DNA of 64,000 nucleotides from Vibrio diazotrophicus (lineage in GTDB: Bacteria; Pseudomonadota; Gammaproteobacteria; Enterobacterales; Vibrionaceae). Every line of letters begins with the position of its first letter. Position 1 is the stretch's first letter. The position numbers and the translations under genes are program-made. Under the pieces are notes generated by a model that was not told the origin of the DNA, did no database searches, and saw only the letters and a list, made by a program, of their open reading frames with translations. Where the stretch lies: positions 1,426,001 to 1,490,000 of the forward strand of contig NZ_CP151842.1 of NCBI RefSeq assembly GCF_038452265.1. Reading direction: 5' to 3'. Below are positions 27,641-35,499 of the stretch, in pieces.

Positions 27641-28447
27641 ATGTTATTTAGAAAGATCCTTATTTCATTGTCGTTAGTTATTTTCTCAACTCATTCTTTA
27701 GCAAGCTCGCCGGAAACAAAAGGTATGCTGGAACTATCTTTTAGTGATGGAAGACCGTCTGTTCAAGGAGTAAAAAATGTAAATAGTTTCTTAGAGCGCG
27801 TTGGTGTCAAAGTTACACAATTGAGTATCCCCAAAAAAGTACAACCTATTATCGAAAAGTCTAAGGCAACAGCACTCAATGCAGATGAAAAAAAACTTCT
27901 AATTCAAGTGTTTTCACTGAATCGAGCTCAATTACTTGAACAAATTGAATTGGCTGGTAGGAAACCCGCTGTTCATAGAGGCGGTTATTTGTCTACGTCA
28001 GAACCAGATGTAGCCCCTTACCCAAAAGTTTACGACATGATGTCAATGTCAGAAGACATTAAATATTATCTCCAGCATAAATTTGGGAAGCTTCATGTAA
28101 ATAGTTCAGAGAAAGGTGAGGGTATTGATGAAGTTATGACAATTATTTCAGGGGGACATTGGACTTGGTTTTTTGTTCTTGATGATGGTGTTGTTGGTAA
28201 GTTAACCCTCGGCTACGTTGATATGGATAGCAAAGCTTGGCGAATTTCTTACCCTGGGCTTGTATCACACGGTGGCTTTTTCGATGCCGATTATGGTCTT
28301 GTAGTCGCTCATGCGCATGGTCCAGAACAGTTTATCATGCGATATGAAGAGCCGAGTATAAGTTGGCCAGGAACGTTAAATGGAAACCCTTGGATCGACT
28401 TTACAAATGAAGCTCCTGTACTGCTCAATCAAACTGTAAAATTTTAG
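27641..28447 (+). CDS. Secreted protein of unknown function
   Basis: 268 residues with a clear signal peptide (FRKILISLSLVIFSTHSLA, cleavage after SLA). The mature part begins SSPETKGMLELSF and contains the distinctive GGHWTWFFVLDDG and HGGFFDADYGLVVAHAHG. I do not recognise the family. No cysteine pairs or lipobox are seen, so it is likely a soluble periplasmic or exported protein. Divergent from the EamA exporter; the same pairing recurs at the window end. Confidence 0.7.
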   Translation: MLFRKILISLSLVIFSTHSLASSPETKGMLELSFSDGRPSVQGVKNVNSFLERVGVKVTQLSIPKKVQPIIEKSKATALNADEKKLLIQVFSLNRAQLLEQIELAGRKPAVHRGGYLSTSEPDVAPYPKVYDMMSMSEDIKYYLQHKFGKLHVNSSEKGEGIDEVMTIISGGHWTWFFVLDDGVVGKLTLGYVDMDSKAWRISYPGLVSHGGFFDADYGLVVAHAHGPEQFIMRYEEPSISWPGTLNGNPWIDFTNEAPVLLNQTVKF

Positions 28448-28485
28448 ATTTCTCCTTTGAATCAAAAAGTATATTGGGAGTAAAC

Positions 28486-28788
28486 ATGTTTACTGTGTTG
28501 TATGAATTCGTAATCAACGAAGGTACGGATAAAAAATTCAGAGAAGCTTGGATAGAGCATACGGAATACGTATACCAAATGAGAGGAAGCTTTGGTTCAA
28601 GGTTGCATACAACTGGAGTCGCGAATACATACGTAGCTTACGCCCAATGGCCAGATAGAGAGCGCTGGGCTGAGACTGATGAGTTATTTCGTGACTTACA
28701 GCCAAGTACATTGGTTGAAATGAAAAAATACCTAACAAGTTCATCAGTGTTAAGAGAGCTAACAGTATGTGATGATATATTAAAATAG
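28486..28788 (+). CDS. ABM-family (antibiotic biosynthesis monooxygenase-like) small protein
   Basis: 100 residues from ATG 28486, which has GGGAG five bases upstream. The ferredoxin-like dimeric alpha-beta barrel pattern is visible: FTVLYEFVINEGTDKKFREAW, then GSFGSRLHTT and YVAYAQWPDRERW. Members are monooxygenases or heme/quinone-modifying enzymes; the activity here is unknown. It lies 38 bases after the secreted-protein gene, so one transcript is likely. Confidence 0.7.
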   Translation: MFTVLYEFVINEGTDKKFREAWIEHTEYVYQMRGSFGSRLHTTGVANTYVAYAQWPDRERWAETDELFRDLQPSTLVEMKKYLTSSSVLRELTVCDDILK

Positions 28789-28822
28789 ATAATATGAATT
28801 TTTTACTGTTAGATTCGTTTAA

Positions 28823-28857
28823 ATATAGAGAGTTAAATGTTTAGGGACTCTCTATAT
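28823..28857. terminator. 11-bp inverted repeat between ABM and small ORF
   Basis: ATATAGAGAGT and ACTCTCTATAT are perfect complements around a 13-base loop. It lies at the 3' ends of two convergent genes. There is no long T-run, so terminator function is tentative. Confidence 0.45.
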
Positions 28858-28991
28858 ATTGACACCCCAAGGGGCGAATAATTGAACCTCATGTTTAAAT
28901 TTATCTTAAGTTCTCGTAGCTGCTTATTCTCGTCATCAGCAAGAAATCTATAGATAAGTGGATTCAAAACAGTTTTTTGGCGCGTTAACAC
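28833..28991 (-). CDS. Small ORF, 52 residues, unknown
   Basis: A GTG start at 28991 with AAGGAG (minus strand, about 29002-28997) at ideal spacing opens 53 codons. The product begins MLTRQKTVLNPLIYRFLADD and is followed by a charged helix and RFNYSPLGVSIY. No signal peptide or membrane segment. It is divergent from the EAL-protein gene at 29105. Support is the ribosome site and coding-like composition only; no family was recognised. Confidence 0.4.
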   Translation of the reverse strand: MLTRQKTVLNPLIYRFLADDENKQLRELKINLNMRFNYSPLGVSIYRESLNI

Positions 28992-29104
28992 GACTGTATC
29001 TCCTTTCTATTAGTTAGTAAGCAGTGCTGATCTTGGTTGACTTGAATTGTAGAGAATATTACTTAGAGGCGTGAAGGAATACAGTTTGCAATATAGGGAA
29101 TGAT

Positions 29105-30745
29105 ATGAATAAGCAGGCTTTACCAAAGGTATTGCTCAGCCTTTTTGATACTGCAGGTGAAGGGTTTTGGTTTATGAGTGATGACAATGTGGTTCAGTTT
29201 TACAACCACTCATTCTACCAACAGTTCCCTCTATCAATGGAAGATTCAACTTTAGATGATTGGTTAAGGTTGGTTCACCCTGAAGATAGAGAAAAATTAT
29301 TGCAAGAAGTAGACAGTCATCGACAAGCACTGTTGTTTGCACGAGTGACCACGCGGTATCGAGTAAAAAATGTATCTGGACGTTACCTCTGGATTGAAGC
29401 GACTGGTGTGAGAGTAGAGTACCAAGGTGGACTCGCCATAGTGGGGGTACATAAAAACGTATCTGAAGAGGTACTGCTGAATCAGTACCTTACTCATATG
29501 GCTACTCATGACAGCGAAACTGGTTTGTTTAACCGACACAAGTTTCTGGAAAAATTTCCAAGTCTTAGTGAGAAAACTTGGATTCTGGTATGTTGTCTGG
29601 CGCAACTGCAACAGCTGCAACGACAAGTTGGATATGAAGCAATTGGGTATCTTTCTTCGGCTCTAGTATCAACATTGGATGATGTTTTGCAAATGAAGTA
29701 CGGTTTGTATCGAATTAGCGCGGATGTGTTTGTTGTCACGATGGAGCAAGCTATTAATTCAGAGGAGTCCCTTTCGCTGTTGTACAAAATTGAATCCGTA
29801 TTTCACCAAGTCGGCGAAAATGACTCAATACTTTCAAGTAGACTAGGTCTTGGTGCGATTCCAGTTTGTGCTTTAAGCGTCACTGCTCCTTTACAGCAAA
29901 TATTTGACTTATCTGAGTACTCCCGGGCTATCACTTCGCCTATTACCTACATGGGGGAGTCACAGCGCAGTATAGATAGGTACTTTGTAATTCATGATGC
30001 TTTAGAATCAGCTGTTAATAAGCACCAAATTACGATAGCGCTGCAACCTATTGTAGAAGCCGCGACAGGAGAGCTGATAAGTTTTGAAGCGCTAGCTCGG
30101 TGGGAACACCCTGAATTGGGTTCGATTCCGCCCTCAGAGTTTATTCCGATTGCAGAGCGATTGGGGCACATACACGCATTGGGTATGTTGATTTTTGAGC
30201 AAGCTTGTCAATATTTGGTGATGTTCGATGCGAAACACCATGCGAGACCTTTAGTCAATGTGAATGTGTCAGCGCATCAATTGCTTAGGGCGAGCTTTGT
30301 CGATGATGTTTGTAAGGTTGTCGCGCACTTTGGTATTGATTCAACCCGTATAGTGCTCGAGGTGACCGAGTCTTATCTGCTTGATGAAAATCCGACGATC
30401 ACAAAAGCGCTCGATGTACTTCACACTCATGGTTTTAAGCTATCACTCGATGATTTTGGCTCAGGGATGAGTGCGATTACTAGTTTATTCAGACTTCCGT
30501 TGTATCAAGTCAAACTAGATAAGGTATTGATTAACGAAGCGATGAGGCGTGAAGCCTGTTTAAAACTCATTGCCCATTTGTACGAATTTGGGAATACATA
30601 CAACATAACACTTGTCGCGGAGGGGGTAGAGACGTCGGAAATGTTTAAAAGGCTAACAGAGGTTGGCATATCGTATCTTCAGGGGTACTACTTGTATCGG
30701 CCCTGCTCACCGCAAGTATGGCTAGAAAAGAGTGTCTTCGAATGA
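29105..30745 (+). CDS. PAS - degenerate GGDEF - EAL protein, copy 1
   Basis: 546 residues, no membrane segment. PAS domain about 10-120 (RYRVKNVSGRYLWIEATGVRVEY is the PAS_3 core). A GGDEF-like domain about 135-280 has YRISADVFVV where the catalytic GGDEF would be, so cyclase activity is lost. The EAL domain (about 305-546) keeps FEALARW, NVNVSAHQL, VLEVTES, LDDFGSG, the K of YQVKLDK, AEGVE and LQGYY: an intact c-di-GMP phosphodiesterase set. A close full-length paralog is at 39643 and a fragment at 44087. It should lower c-di-GMP in response to a PAS-sensed cue. Confidence 0.88.
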   Translation: MNKQALPKVLLSLFDTAGEGFWFMSDDNVVQFYNHSFYQQFPLSMEDSTLDDWLRLVHPEDREKLLQEVDSHRQALLFARVTTRYRVKNVSGRYLWIEATGVRVEYQGGLAIVGVHKNVSEEVLLNQYLTHMATHDSETGLFNRHKFLEKFPSLSEKTWILVCCLAQLQQLQRQVGYEAIGYLSSALVSTLDDVLQMKYGLYRISADVFVVTMEQAINSEESLSLLYKIESVFHQVGENDSILSSRLGLGAIPVCALSVTAPLQQIFDLSEYSRAITSPITYMGESQRSIDRYFVIHDALESAVNKHQITIALQPIVEAATGELISFEALARWEHPELGSIPPSEFIPIAERLGHIHALGMLIFEQACQYLVMFDAKHHARPLVNVNVSAHQLLRASFVDDVCKVVAHFGIDSTRIVLEVTESYLLDENPTITKALDVLHTHGFKLSLDDFGSGMSAITSLFRLPLYQVKLDKVLINEAMRREACLKLIAHLYEFGNTYNITLVAEGVETSEMFKRLTEVGISYLQGYYLYRPCSPQVWLEKSVFE

Positions 30746-30956
30746 GGAGAATTGACGGACATGAGATATATAGGTTCATGTTCAAAGTGACGTCCACCAA
30801 ACAAATATGCTGGGAGTAGATCACGGTTGTATATAGAGTTTAATGTTGTAGCTGGTTCTATCATTAGTATTGATAGTGCTATTGCGTACAATAACGATTA
30901 TCTTACCATCTTAAATAAGGTTACCTAGTAGTATTTGTAGCCCTTTCCATTAGTCG

Positions 30957-31256
30957 ATGAATACTACAAATGGCAAAAGTAAAAACAGTCTTAATAACGA
31001 GGAAAATGTTCAAAATAGTCTATTAAACATTGCTGGTCTCGTAGCGAAAATAAAAGCAGCAAGTAGTAAAACAGCTCTGGCTAGTCAAAGGCAAGAGATT
31101 CTAGCATTTGATATTGAAGAGCAGGTCAATGGTATTGAGAATATGTTGATGAAAGTTAAAAAGTCAAGCTCGGAATTAACTAATGAAACTTGTAAATTGA
31201 CAGAGATGAATGGAGAGCTAAAACGCATGATATCTAAGTTTGGAAATGGAAGTTAA
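30957..31256 (+). CDS. Orphan chemoreceptor-tail-like protein
   Basis: 99 residues. From about residue 26 (NIAGLVAKIKAASSKTALAS) it aligns without gaps to the last ~75 residues of the chemoreceptor encoded at 42128-44035 (HVAELVTHINDASMQIATS...), including the end (LNGELKRMISKF-like versus QLSALMAKF). The receptor tip that contacts CheA/CheW is absent, so only the returning coiled-coil helix is kept. It may be a decayed fragment or a stand-alone coiled-coil protein. Its own ATG is at 30957; the ribosome site is weak. Confidence 0.55.
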   Translation: MNTTNGKSKNSLNNEENVQNSLLNIAGLVAKIKAASSKTALASQRQEILAFDIEEQVNGIENMLMKVKKSSSELTNETCKLTEMNGELKRMISKFGNGS

Positions 31257-31425
31257 GTTAGTTGTGAGTGTGTAAATTATGATCGTATATTCATGACTTT
31301 CGTAAGGTAATTCTAAGGGACTGACTGTTATGGAAATGCCTCTTATTGCTACGTGTAGTCACGAGTATTATTTTATTAGTTCGGTTTTTAAAGCCGTTAT
31401 TAGTCACTATTACTAAGGTTTGGCA

Positions 31426-31923
31426 ATGGTAATCCAGGGTAAACTTTTTTTCTTTTGTGGAAAGATGGGAGCGGGTAAGTCAACTCGATCTGAAGTTGTT
31501 GCAAATGAACACAATGCTGTGCTGATTTCAGAAGATGACTGGTTATCTGCTCATTATCCTTCCCAACTTAACAATTTTGACGACTACCTTAAGTACTCAA
31601 GTCTAATCAAGCCTTTCGTTAAAAATCATGTTAAAAGTCTCCTTAATGCTGGTGTTGATGTCGTAATGGATTTTCCAGCTAATACCGTGAAGCAAAGATC
31701 TTGGTTTATATCAATTTGTCTTGAAGTGAACTGCAAACATGAACTATTTTTTTTGGACTTAACAGATGAACAATGTTTGTCTCAAATAGCTAAGCGCCGA
31801 GTTGAAAAGCCAGAAAGAGCTATGTTTGACACAGAGGCTGTATTTCATCATGTGACCCAGTATTTTGAGGCTCCAACAGCGAGTGAAAGTCTCAATCTGG
31901 TACGATTGGAAGAATACGCATAA
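31426..31923 (+). CDS. P-loop kinase-like protein (AAA_33), integron cassette gene
   Basis: 165 residues from ATG 31426 (AAGG seven bases upstream; a TTG at 31420 is the alternative). Walker A is CGKMGAGKST, then ISEDDWLSAHYP, and VDVVMDFPANTVKQR resembles the nucleotide-kinase Walker B region; RRVEKPERA may be the lid. The family includes phosphotransferases and zeta-toxin-like kinases. Its stop codon TAA is the first base triplet of a VCR-like attC site, the normal layout of an integron gene cassette. Confidence 0.75.
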   Translation: MVIQGKLFFFCGKMGAGKSTRSEVVANEHNAVLISEDDWLSAHYPSQLNNFDDYLKYSSLIKPFVKNHVKSLLNAGVDVVMDFPANTVKQRSWFISICLEVNCKHELFFLDLTDEQCLSQIAKRRVEKPERAMFDTEAVFHHVTQYFEAPTASESLNLVRLEEYA

Positions 31924-32046
31924 CAAGCGTTTAAGACAGATTCCCAACGCACAGCATTTCCCATTCCATCGTTAGGTTCAGTGTTTACGGAGGTATGGTT
32001 AGGTTTCGTGGTAGCGTAGCTCACTACTTAATTAACGCGGCGTTAG
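31921..32046 (+). other. attC recombination site (VCR-like)
   Basis: 126 bases, beginning TAACAAGCGTTTAA and ending TTAACGCGGCGTTAG, the imperfectly complementary R''/R' ends of Vibrio superintegron repeats (VCR about 123-126 bp). The internal part also follows the VCR scheme (CAACGCACAGCATTTCCCA, then GTTAGGTTCAGTGTT). No integrase gene is in the window, so this is an attC cluster lacking an integrase, or part of a larger superintegron outside. Confidence 0.75.
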
Positions 32047-32072
32047 CAATACAATCATAGTGAGGAGGATTA

Positions 32073-32417
32073 ATGCCACATTTTGTAATGGATTGTTCAG
32101 AAGGTATTTTAAAGTCTCATGATGAGGAGTTTATTATCGAGCAAATTTTTTTGGTAGCTCATGCTACAGGGTTGTTTGATGCGAATGATATCAAGGTCAG
32201 GATAAACTCTTTTCAAAAGTACTCAGTAGGTAATAAGCGAGAGGAGTTTATTCATGTGTTTGCATCTATCATGCAAGGAAGAACTACAGAACAAAAGTCG
32301 ATACTATCGCAACAAGTAGTGTCAAAGCTTGTTGCCTTGTTTCCGAATGTTCCCAACATCGCTATGAACATAAGTGACTTTGAAAGGGCTACTTATTGTA
32401 ACCGTACAATGCTGTAG
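32073..32417 (+). CDS. CHMI-like isomerase (5-carboxymethyl-2-hydroxymuconate isomerase family)
   Basis: 114 residues starting MPHFVMDCSEGIL, the tautomerase-superfamily layout with catalytic Pro1 after Met removal. KVRINSFQKYSVGNKREEFIHVFASIMQGRT matches the middle of the CHMI family. AGGAGG lies 7 bases before ATG 32073. It directly follows an attC site, so it is a cassette gene; CHMI-like genes are common cargo in Vibrio superintegrons. No attC was found after it. The real substrate is probably not the aromatic pathway intermediate. Confidence 0.8.
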   Translation: MPHFVMDCSEGILKSHDEEFIIEQIFLVAHATGLFDANDIKVRINSFQKYSVGNKREEFIHVFASIMQGRTTEQKSILSQQVVSKLVALFPNVPNIAMNISDFERATYCNRTML

Positions 32418-32437
32418 CGCATTGCTAACAAGAAACT

Positions 32438-32467
32438 ATAGCGTCAATAGCTAATTTTTGACGCTAT
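32438..32467 (+). terminator. Hairpin after the CHMI-like gene
   Basis: ATAGCGTCAA and TTGACGCTAT pair around TAGCTAATTT. There is only a weak T-rich tail. Confidence 0.5.
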
Positions 32468-32489
32468 ATTTATCCCACATTACTTTCTA

Positions 32490-32821
32490 AACTATCAAGG
32501 GCAATGGTTATGCCATGGCTGGTTTAAAAAGGCTGGAAAGTATGGCGTGATCATATTGTTTCAAATCGCTCAAGTGCCAATTAAGCTGCATGTGAAAATC
32601 ATCAGTCAAGCGAACTCGTTCGAACCTTTTGGGGAAGGTTTTCTCAATGAACGTAAGGTGACAAATACAGGTAGTAACTCATGGTTTGAACTTGTTACAA
32701 CAGCTTTGTGAATTGCTGGGTAACACTAACTCCTTAGTGGAGGCTTGAGCCGTATGCAGTGAAAGTTGCACGTATGGTTCTCAGGAGGGCGGCATCTGGA
32801 AACAGGTGTCGCCTATCCGAC
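32490..32821 (+). mobile_element. 3' remnant of a group II intron
   Basis: Bases 32499-32711 encode the last ~70 residues of an intron maturase (GQWLCHGWFKK..., LFQIAQVPIKLHVKI), homologous to the protein at 53723. After it come domain V (32747-32780, 34 nt, GAGCCGTATG...CGTATGGTTC) and domain VI with the 3' end at CTATCCGAC. The 5' two thirds are gone, so it cannot splice by itself. Confidence 0.85.
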
Positions 32822-32884
32822 AAAAATGAGTTTAGAAGGCCGGACTATTGATTTTACAGCTTGTGTATAGAAGCAAAAAAAGAA

Positions 32885-32906
32885 TGGGGAGCAATCAGGC
32901 TCCCCA
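32885..32906 (-). terminator. Terminator of the broken secreted-protein gene
   Basis: TGGGGAGC and GCTCCCCA around AATCAG, preceded on the plus strand by an A-run. It matches the hairpin after the intact copy at 45169-45188. Confidence 0.75.
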
Positions 32907-32932
32907 TTGTCCTTTCACCGTCTTTGGTGGTA

Positions 32933-33067
32933 TTACTTTTCTGTGATGGCTTCACAGCCTTCAGGGACGGTGATGCTCGCTACGTTGTTACCTTCTATTG
33001 CGCTGCTTTCACATCCATTTTGTATCGAGTACATTTGCCCACTCTCACGCTGACGGCTCCCGAATGG
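32933..33067 (-). pseudogene. Broken copy of a small secreted protein
   Basis: Minus-strand translation gives VGKCTRYKMDVKAAQ, then a stop; a frame change restores EGNNVASITVPEGCEAITEK, matching residues 41-75 of the intact protein at 45222-45449. The signal-peptide half is missing. This is a truncated, frameshifted duplicate. Confidence 0.8.
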
Positions 33068-33114
33068 TTTATTCAGAGGTTGCGTTTACAGCCAATGATT
33101 GTTAGTTTGTTTGG

Positions 33115-33168
33115 ATGAAACGTATCCCGACACCTTCATCATTTTTCTTTTGGTGGCGCTCTAACTAG
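33115..33168 (+). CDS. Leader peptide MKRIPTPSSFFFWWRSN before trpS2
   Basis: 17 codons from ATG 33115 to TAG 33166, with two adjacent Trp codons (33151-33156) near the end, the hallmark of Trp-sensing leader peptides. It ends 95 bases before a tryptophanyl-tRNA synthetase gene. The ribosome site is weak (TTTGG), as is common for leader peptides. Its 3' end lies in a hairpin that competes with two downstream pairings. Confidence 0.6.
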   Translation: MKRIPTPSSFFFWWRSN

Positions 33169-33240
33169 AGCGGCACAGGATTTTCACATTCTCAAGCTGC
33201 TGGAAGGTAGCTAAGACTGTGTTCGATTATCTCCAGTAGC
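33157..33240 (+). promoter_or_regulatory. Attenuator-like alternative hairpins before trpS2
   Basis: Four segments: 1, CGCTCT 33157-33162; 2, AGAGCGGC 33167-33174; 3, GCTGCTGGA 33196-33204; 4, TCCAGTAGC 33232-33240. Pairings 1:2, 2:3 (AGCGGC with GCTGCT, one G-U) and 3:4 (one G-U) exclude each other. A ribosome stalled at the Trp codons would cover segment 1 and favour 2:3. The 3:4 stem lacks a T-run, so it may act on translation (the AGGAG is 13 bases on) or through Rho. Confidence 0.55.
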
Positions 33241-33263
33241 GATCTATTTACTAGGAGATAAAC

Positions 33264-34289
33264 ATGACCACTAACCACTACTACTCTGATAATTCAGAAG
33301 TCATCTTGACCGGTGACAGAGCTACTGGTCCATTGCATCTTGGCCACTATGTCGGTTCATTGAAGCAGCGTGTTGCTTTGCAGCATGTTCACGATCAGAC
33401 TATTCTTGTTGCTGACATGCAAGGTTTGACAGATAACGCTCACAATCCATCTAAGGTATCTTCCAACATACTTAATGTCGTCGCCGATTATCTGGCGGTA
33501 GGCATTGACCCAAGTAAAACAAAAATTTGTCTCCAGTCGCAGTTGCCCGCATTAGCTGAACTAACGATGTATTATAGCAACCTTGTGACAATAGCGCGGT
33601 TAGAGCGAAATCCTACGGTGAAAAGTGAGATTCAAAACAAAGGCTTCGAGCGCTCAATCCCAGTTGGCTTTTTGACATATCCCATTTCTCAGGCCGCCGA
33701 CATAACGGCTTTCAACGCGACTCTTGTTCCTGTAGGGGATGATCAACTGCCTATGCTTGAACAAACGAATGAAATTGTTAGGAAAATAAATACCCTAGCA
33801 GGAAAAATGGTTCTCAAAGAATGCCGTCCGCTACTTAGTAACGCATCACGTTTACCTAGCACAGATGGCAAGAATAAAATGTCAAAATCAATGGGGAACG
33901 CGATCAATCTTGGCGCTTCCCAGAAGGAGATCAGTGCTGCCGTAAAATCAATGTATACCGACCCAAATCACTTGAAGATAGAGGATGCTGGTTGTGTTGA
34001 AGGAAACGTTGTTTTTACCTATCTTGATGCATTTCACCCAGATTCAAACTACATCACTCACCTGAAGGAACATTACCAACGAGGCGGACTTGGTGATGGA
34101 ACGACAAAGAAAATCCTTGAAGAATGCTTGCAAGAGCTACTTCGGCCTATTCGAGAGAAAAGAGCCGAATTACTTGATGACAAAGCACAGCTAATCAGAA
34201 TTTTGGTTGAAGGAAGCCAGCTATCTAAAGAGAAAACTCAGAGAGTACTTTTTGATATTAAAGATATATTTGGACTAAATATCTTCTGA
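33264..34289 (+). CDS. trpS2: Tryptophanyl-tRNA synthetase, accessory copy
   Basis: 341 residues, class I synthetase: HIGH motif in GPLHLGHYVGSLKQRV (about 22-37) and KMSKS in NKMSKSMGNAINLG (about 205). The start TGDRATGPLHLGHYVGSLK resembles the Firmicutes-type TrpRS rather than the usual proteobacterial form, suggesting lateral transfer. AGGAG lies 7 bases before ATG 33264. It charges tRNA-Trp; spare TrpRS copies in other bacteria can give resistance to indolmycin-type inhibitors. The Trp-Trp leader upstream suggests induction when Trp-tRNA falls. The symbol reflects the inference that the housekeeping trpS is elsewhere. Confidence 0.88.
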   Translation: MTTNHYYSDNSEVILTGDRATGPLHLGHYVGSLKQRVALQHVHDQTILVADMQGLTDNAHNPSKVSSNILNVVADYLAVGIDPSKTKICLQSQLPALAELTMYYSNLVTIARLERNPTVKSEIQNKGFERSIPVGFLTYPISQAADITAFNATLVPVGDDQLPMLEQTNEIVRKINTLAGKMVLKECRPLLSNASRLPSTDGKNKMSKSMGNAINLGASQKEISAAVKSMYTDPNHLKIEDAGCVEGNVVFTYLDAFHPDSNYITHLKEHYQRGGLGDGTTKKILEECLQELLRPIREKRAELLDDKAQLIRILVEGSQLSKEKTQRVLFDIKDIFGLNIF

Positions 34290-34348
34290 ACAGACGTTAC
34301 TTCGGGAGAGTCAACTCAAGTTAATGAGTAATGATCCCGAAGTGCATG

Positions 34349-34885
34349 TCATGTTACTGAACGGCTAACGTAATGAACAAAGTGGTGAGCCCAGCGTTTA
34401 ATCATTGCCCAATCTCTATAATCTCCTTCACTCACGCCTTTGCTTTTCGCGATCCACTTGAGGGGAAAACGATAGTACCAAGGCATTACCTCTAGCTTTA
34501 ATGTGCCAGGAAAACCTGCAACCATAATCGGTTTAACTTGGGTGTTCACACTAAGAAGTGTGTCATCGTAGACTTGTTTGTCATCTATTGGATTTGATGT
34601 CCCTTGCACAAGAGAAAGACAAGTATAGAAATACGCGACAGGAATCTGTGAGAGTATCGTTTGATGGCGAGTCACGTACTGTCTAACGGTGGGTAACCAC
34701 CTGTCATAACGGATGGGACTTCCCACTATTACCGCTTCGCCATCTAGCGGCGCGCGCGCATTTTCAGCATTTTGGCACTCTACCTGCACACCTAAGCGAG
34801 AGAGCTCGGTTGCTATTACTCGCGCAATGTCTTCGGTTGAACCAAATCCTGAGTCGTACGCAATGAGTACTTTGTTAAAGTTCAT
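34349..34885 (-). CDS. Flavodoxin-domain protein (HemG-like)
   Basis: 178 residues. The FMN-phosphate loop is AYDSGFGSTEDIA (residues 9-21), followed by AVIVGSPIRYDRWLP and a flavodoxin-type core. The family includes menaquinone-dependent protoporphyrinogen oxidase (HemG) and other flavodoxins; which applies cannot be told. It follows the DUF4345-like gene by 66 bases on the same strand, and both are divergent from an AraC regulator. Confidence 0.8.
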   Translation of the reverse strand: MNFNKVLIAYDSGFGSTEDIARVIATELSRLGVQVECQNAENARAPLDGEAVIVGSPIRYDRWLPTVRQYVTRHQTILSQIPVAYFYTCLSLVQGTSNPIDDKQVYDDTLLSVNTQVKPIMVAGFPGTLKLEVMPWYYRFPLKWIAKSKGVSEGDYRDWAMIKRWAHHFVHYVSRSVT

Positions 34886-34951
34886 GATATTGGTCCTTTC
34901 GATGAGTCACTGACTATTTGAACTTGGCTTATATTGAGCTAACAAAACACG

Positions 34952-35347
34952 TTATGTGAACGCTTTCGTCTTTCTAAAGGCCACGACGAGTAAAACCGCA
35001 ATCGCAATTTCTACAACTAGCGCGGCCAAGATCCCCCCTGACGGTATACCATCGGCAAATATCCCTATCACTCTACCCACAGGAAAAGCGAAAAAAACGA
35101 TTTTTGCGGCAACGATTGAGGTCTTAGATAAGGGATGATAAAAAAGGCCGGCTAGCATCAATGCCCCCAATACAGCGAGGTTTGTCCCCGGTCCTCGTAG
35201 CTCACTGAGTAGGCTTGGGTCATCCGCGAGCGCAATGCCATAGCTTAAGTAAAAAGTATGTGGCTCTAGTGCAATAAACCCGCCGATAGTAAAGGCGGTA
35301 ACCCCAGCTATCCCTAAAACAATACGCTCAAACATAGATGCAATCAT
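34952..35347 (-). CDS. Small membrane protein, DUF4345-like
   Basis: 131 residues with four hydrophobic helices (about 8-28, 52-70, 77-97, 103-124). The pattern GxxAFTIGGFIALEPHTFYLSYGI...RGPGTNLAVLGALML is like DUF4345 proteins. Function unknown; probably in one operon with the flavodoxin gene. ATG 35347 is followed by a second ATG (MIASM), so the exact start is uncertain. Confidence 0.7.
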   Translation of the reverse strand: MIASMFERIVLGIAGVTAFTIGGFIALEPHTFYLSYGIALADDPSLLSELRGPGTNLAVLGALMLAGLFYHPLSKTSIVAAKIVFFAFPVGRVIGIFADGIPSGGILAALVVEIAIAVLLVVAFRKTKAFT

Positions 35348-35499
35348 GGTGTAATCTCCTTCTAGATTTCATGACATCATTGGATTAACTGACTAGAGCC
35401 ACAAAACTGCGGCAGGCAGTGAACGTTGTTTATTAGACCTAATTGAGCGATGATTTAATTGACAGAAAGTCGCTGAACGTTTGCAGGAAGTACATATTG

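Noticed and set aside
31260..31425. A second attC before the P-loop kinase gene
   Set aside because: Only GCCGTTATTAG resembles an R' end; no complementary R'' end was found.
32861..33118. A plus-strand frame of 85 codons
   Set aside because: It is the reverse of the broken secreted-protein gene and its terminator, and overlaps the trpS2 leader.
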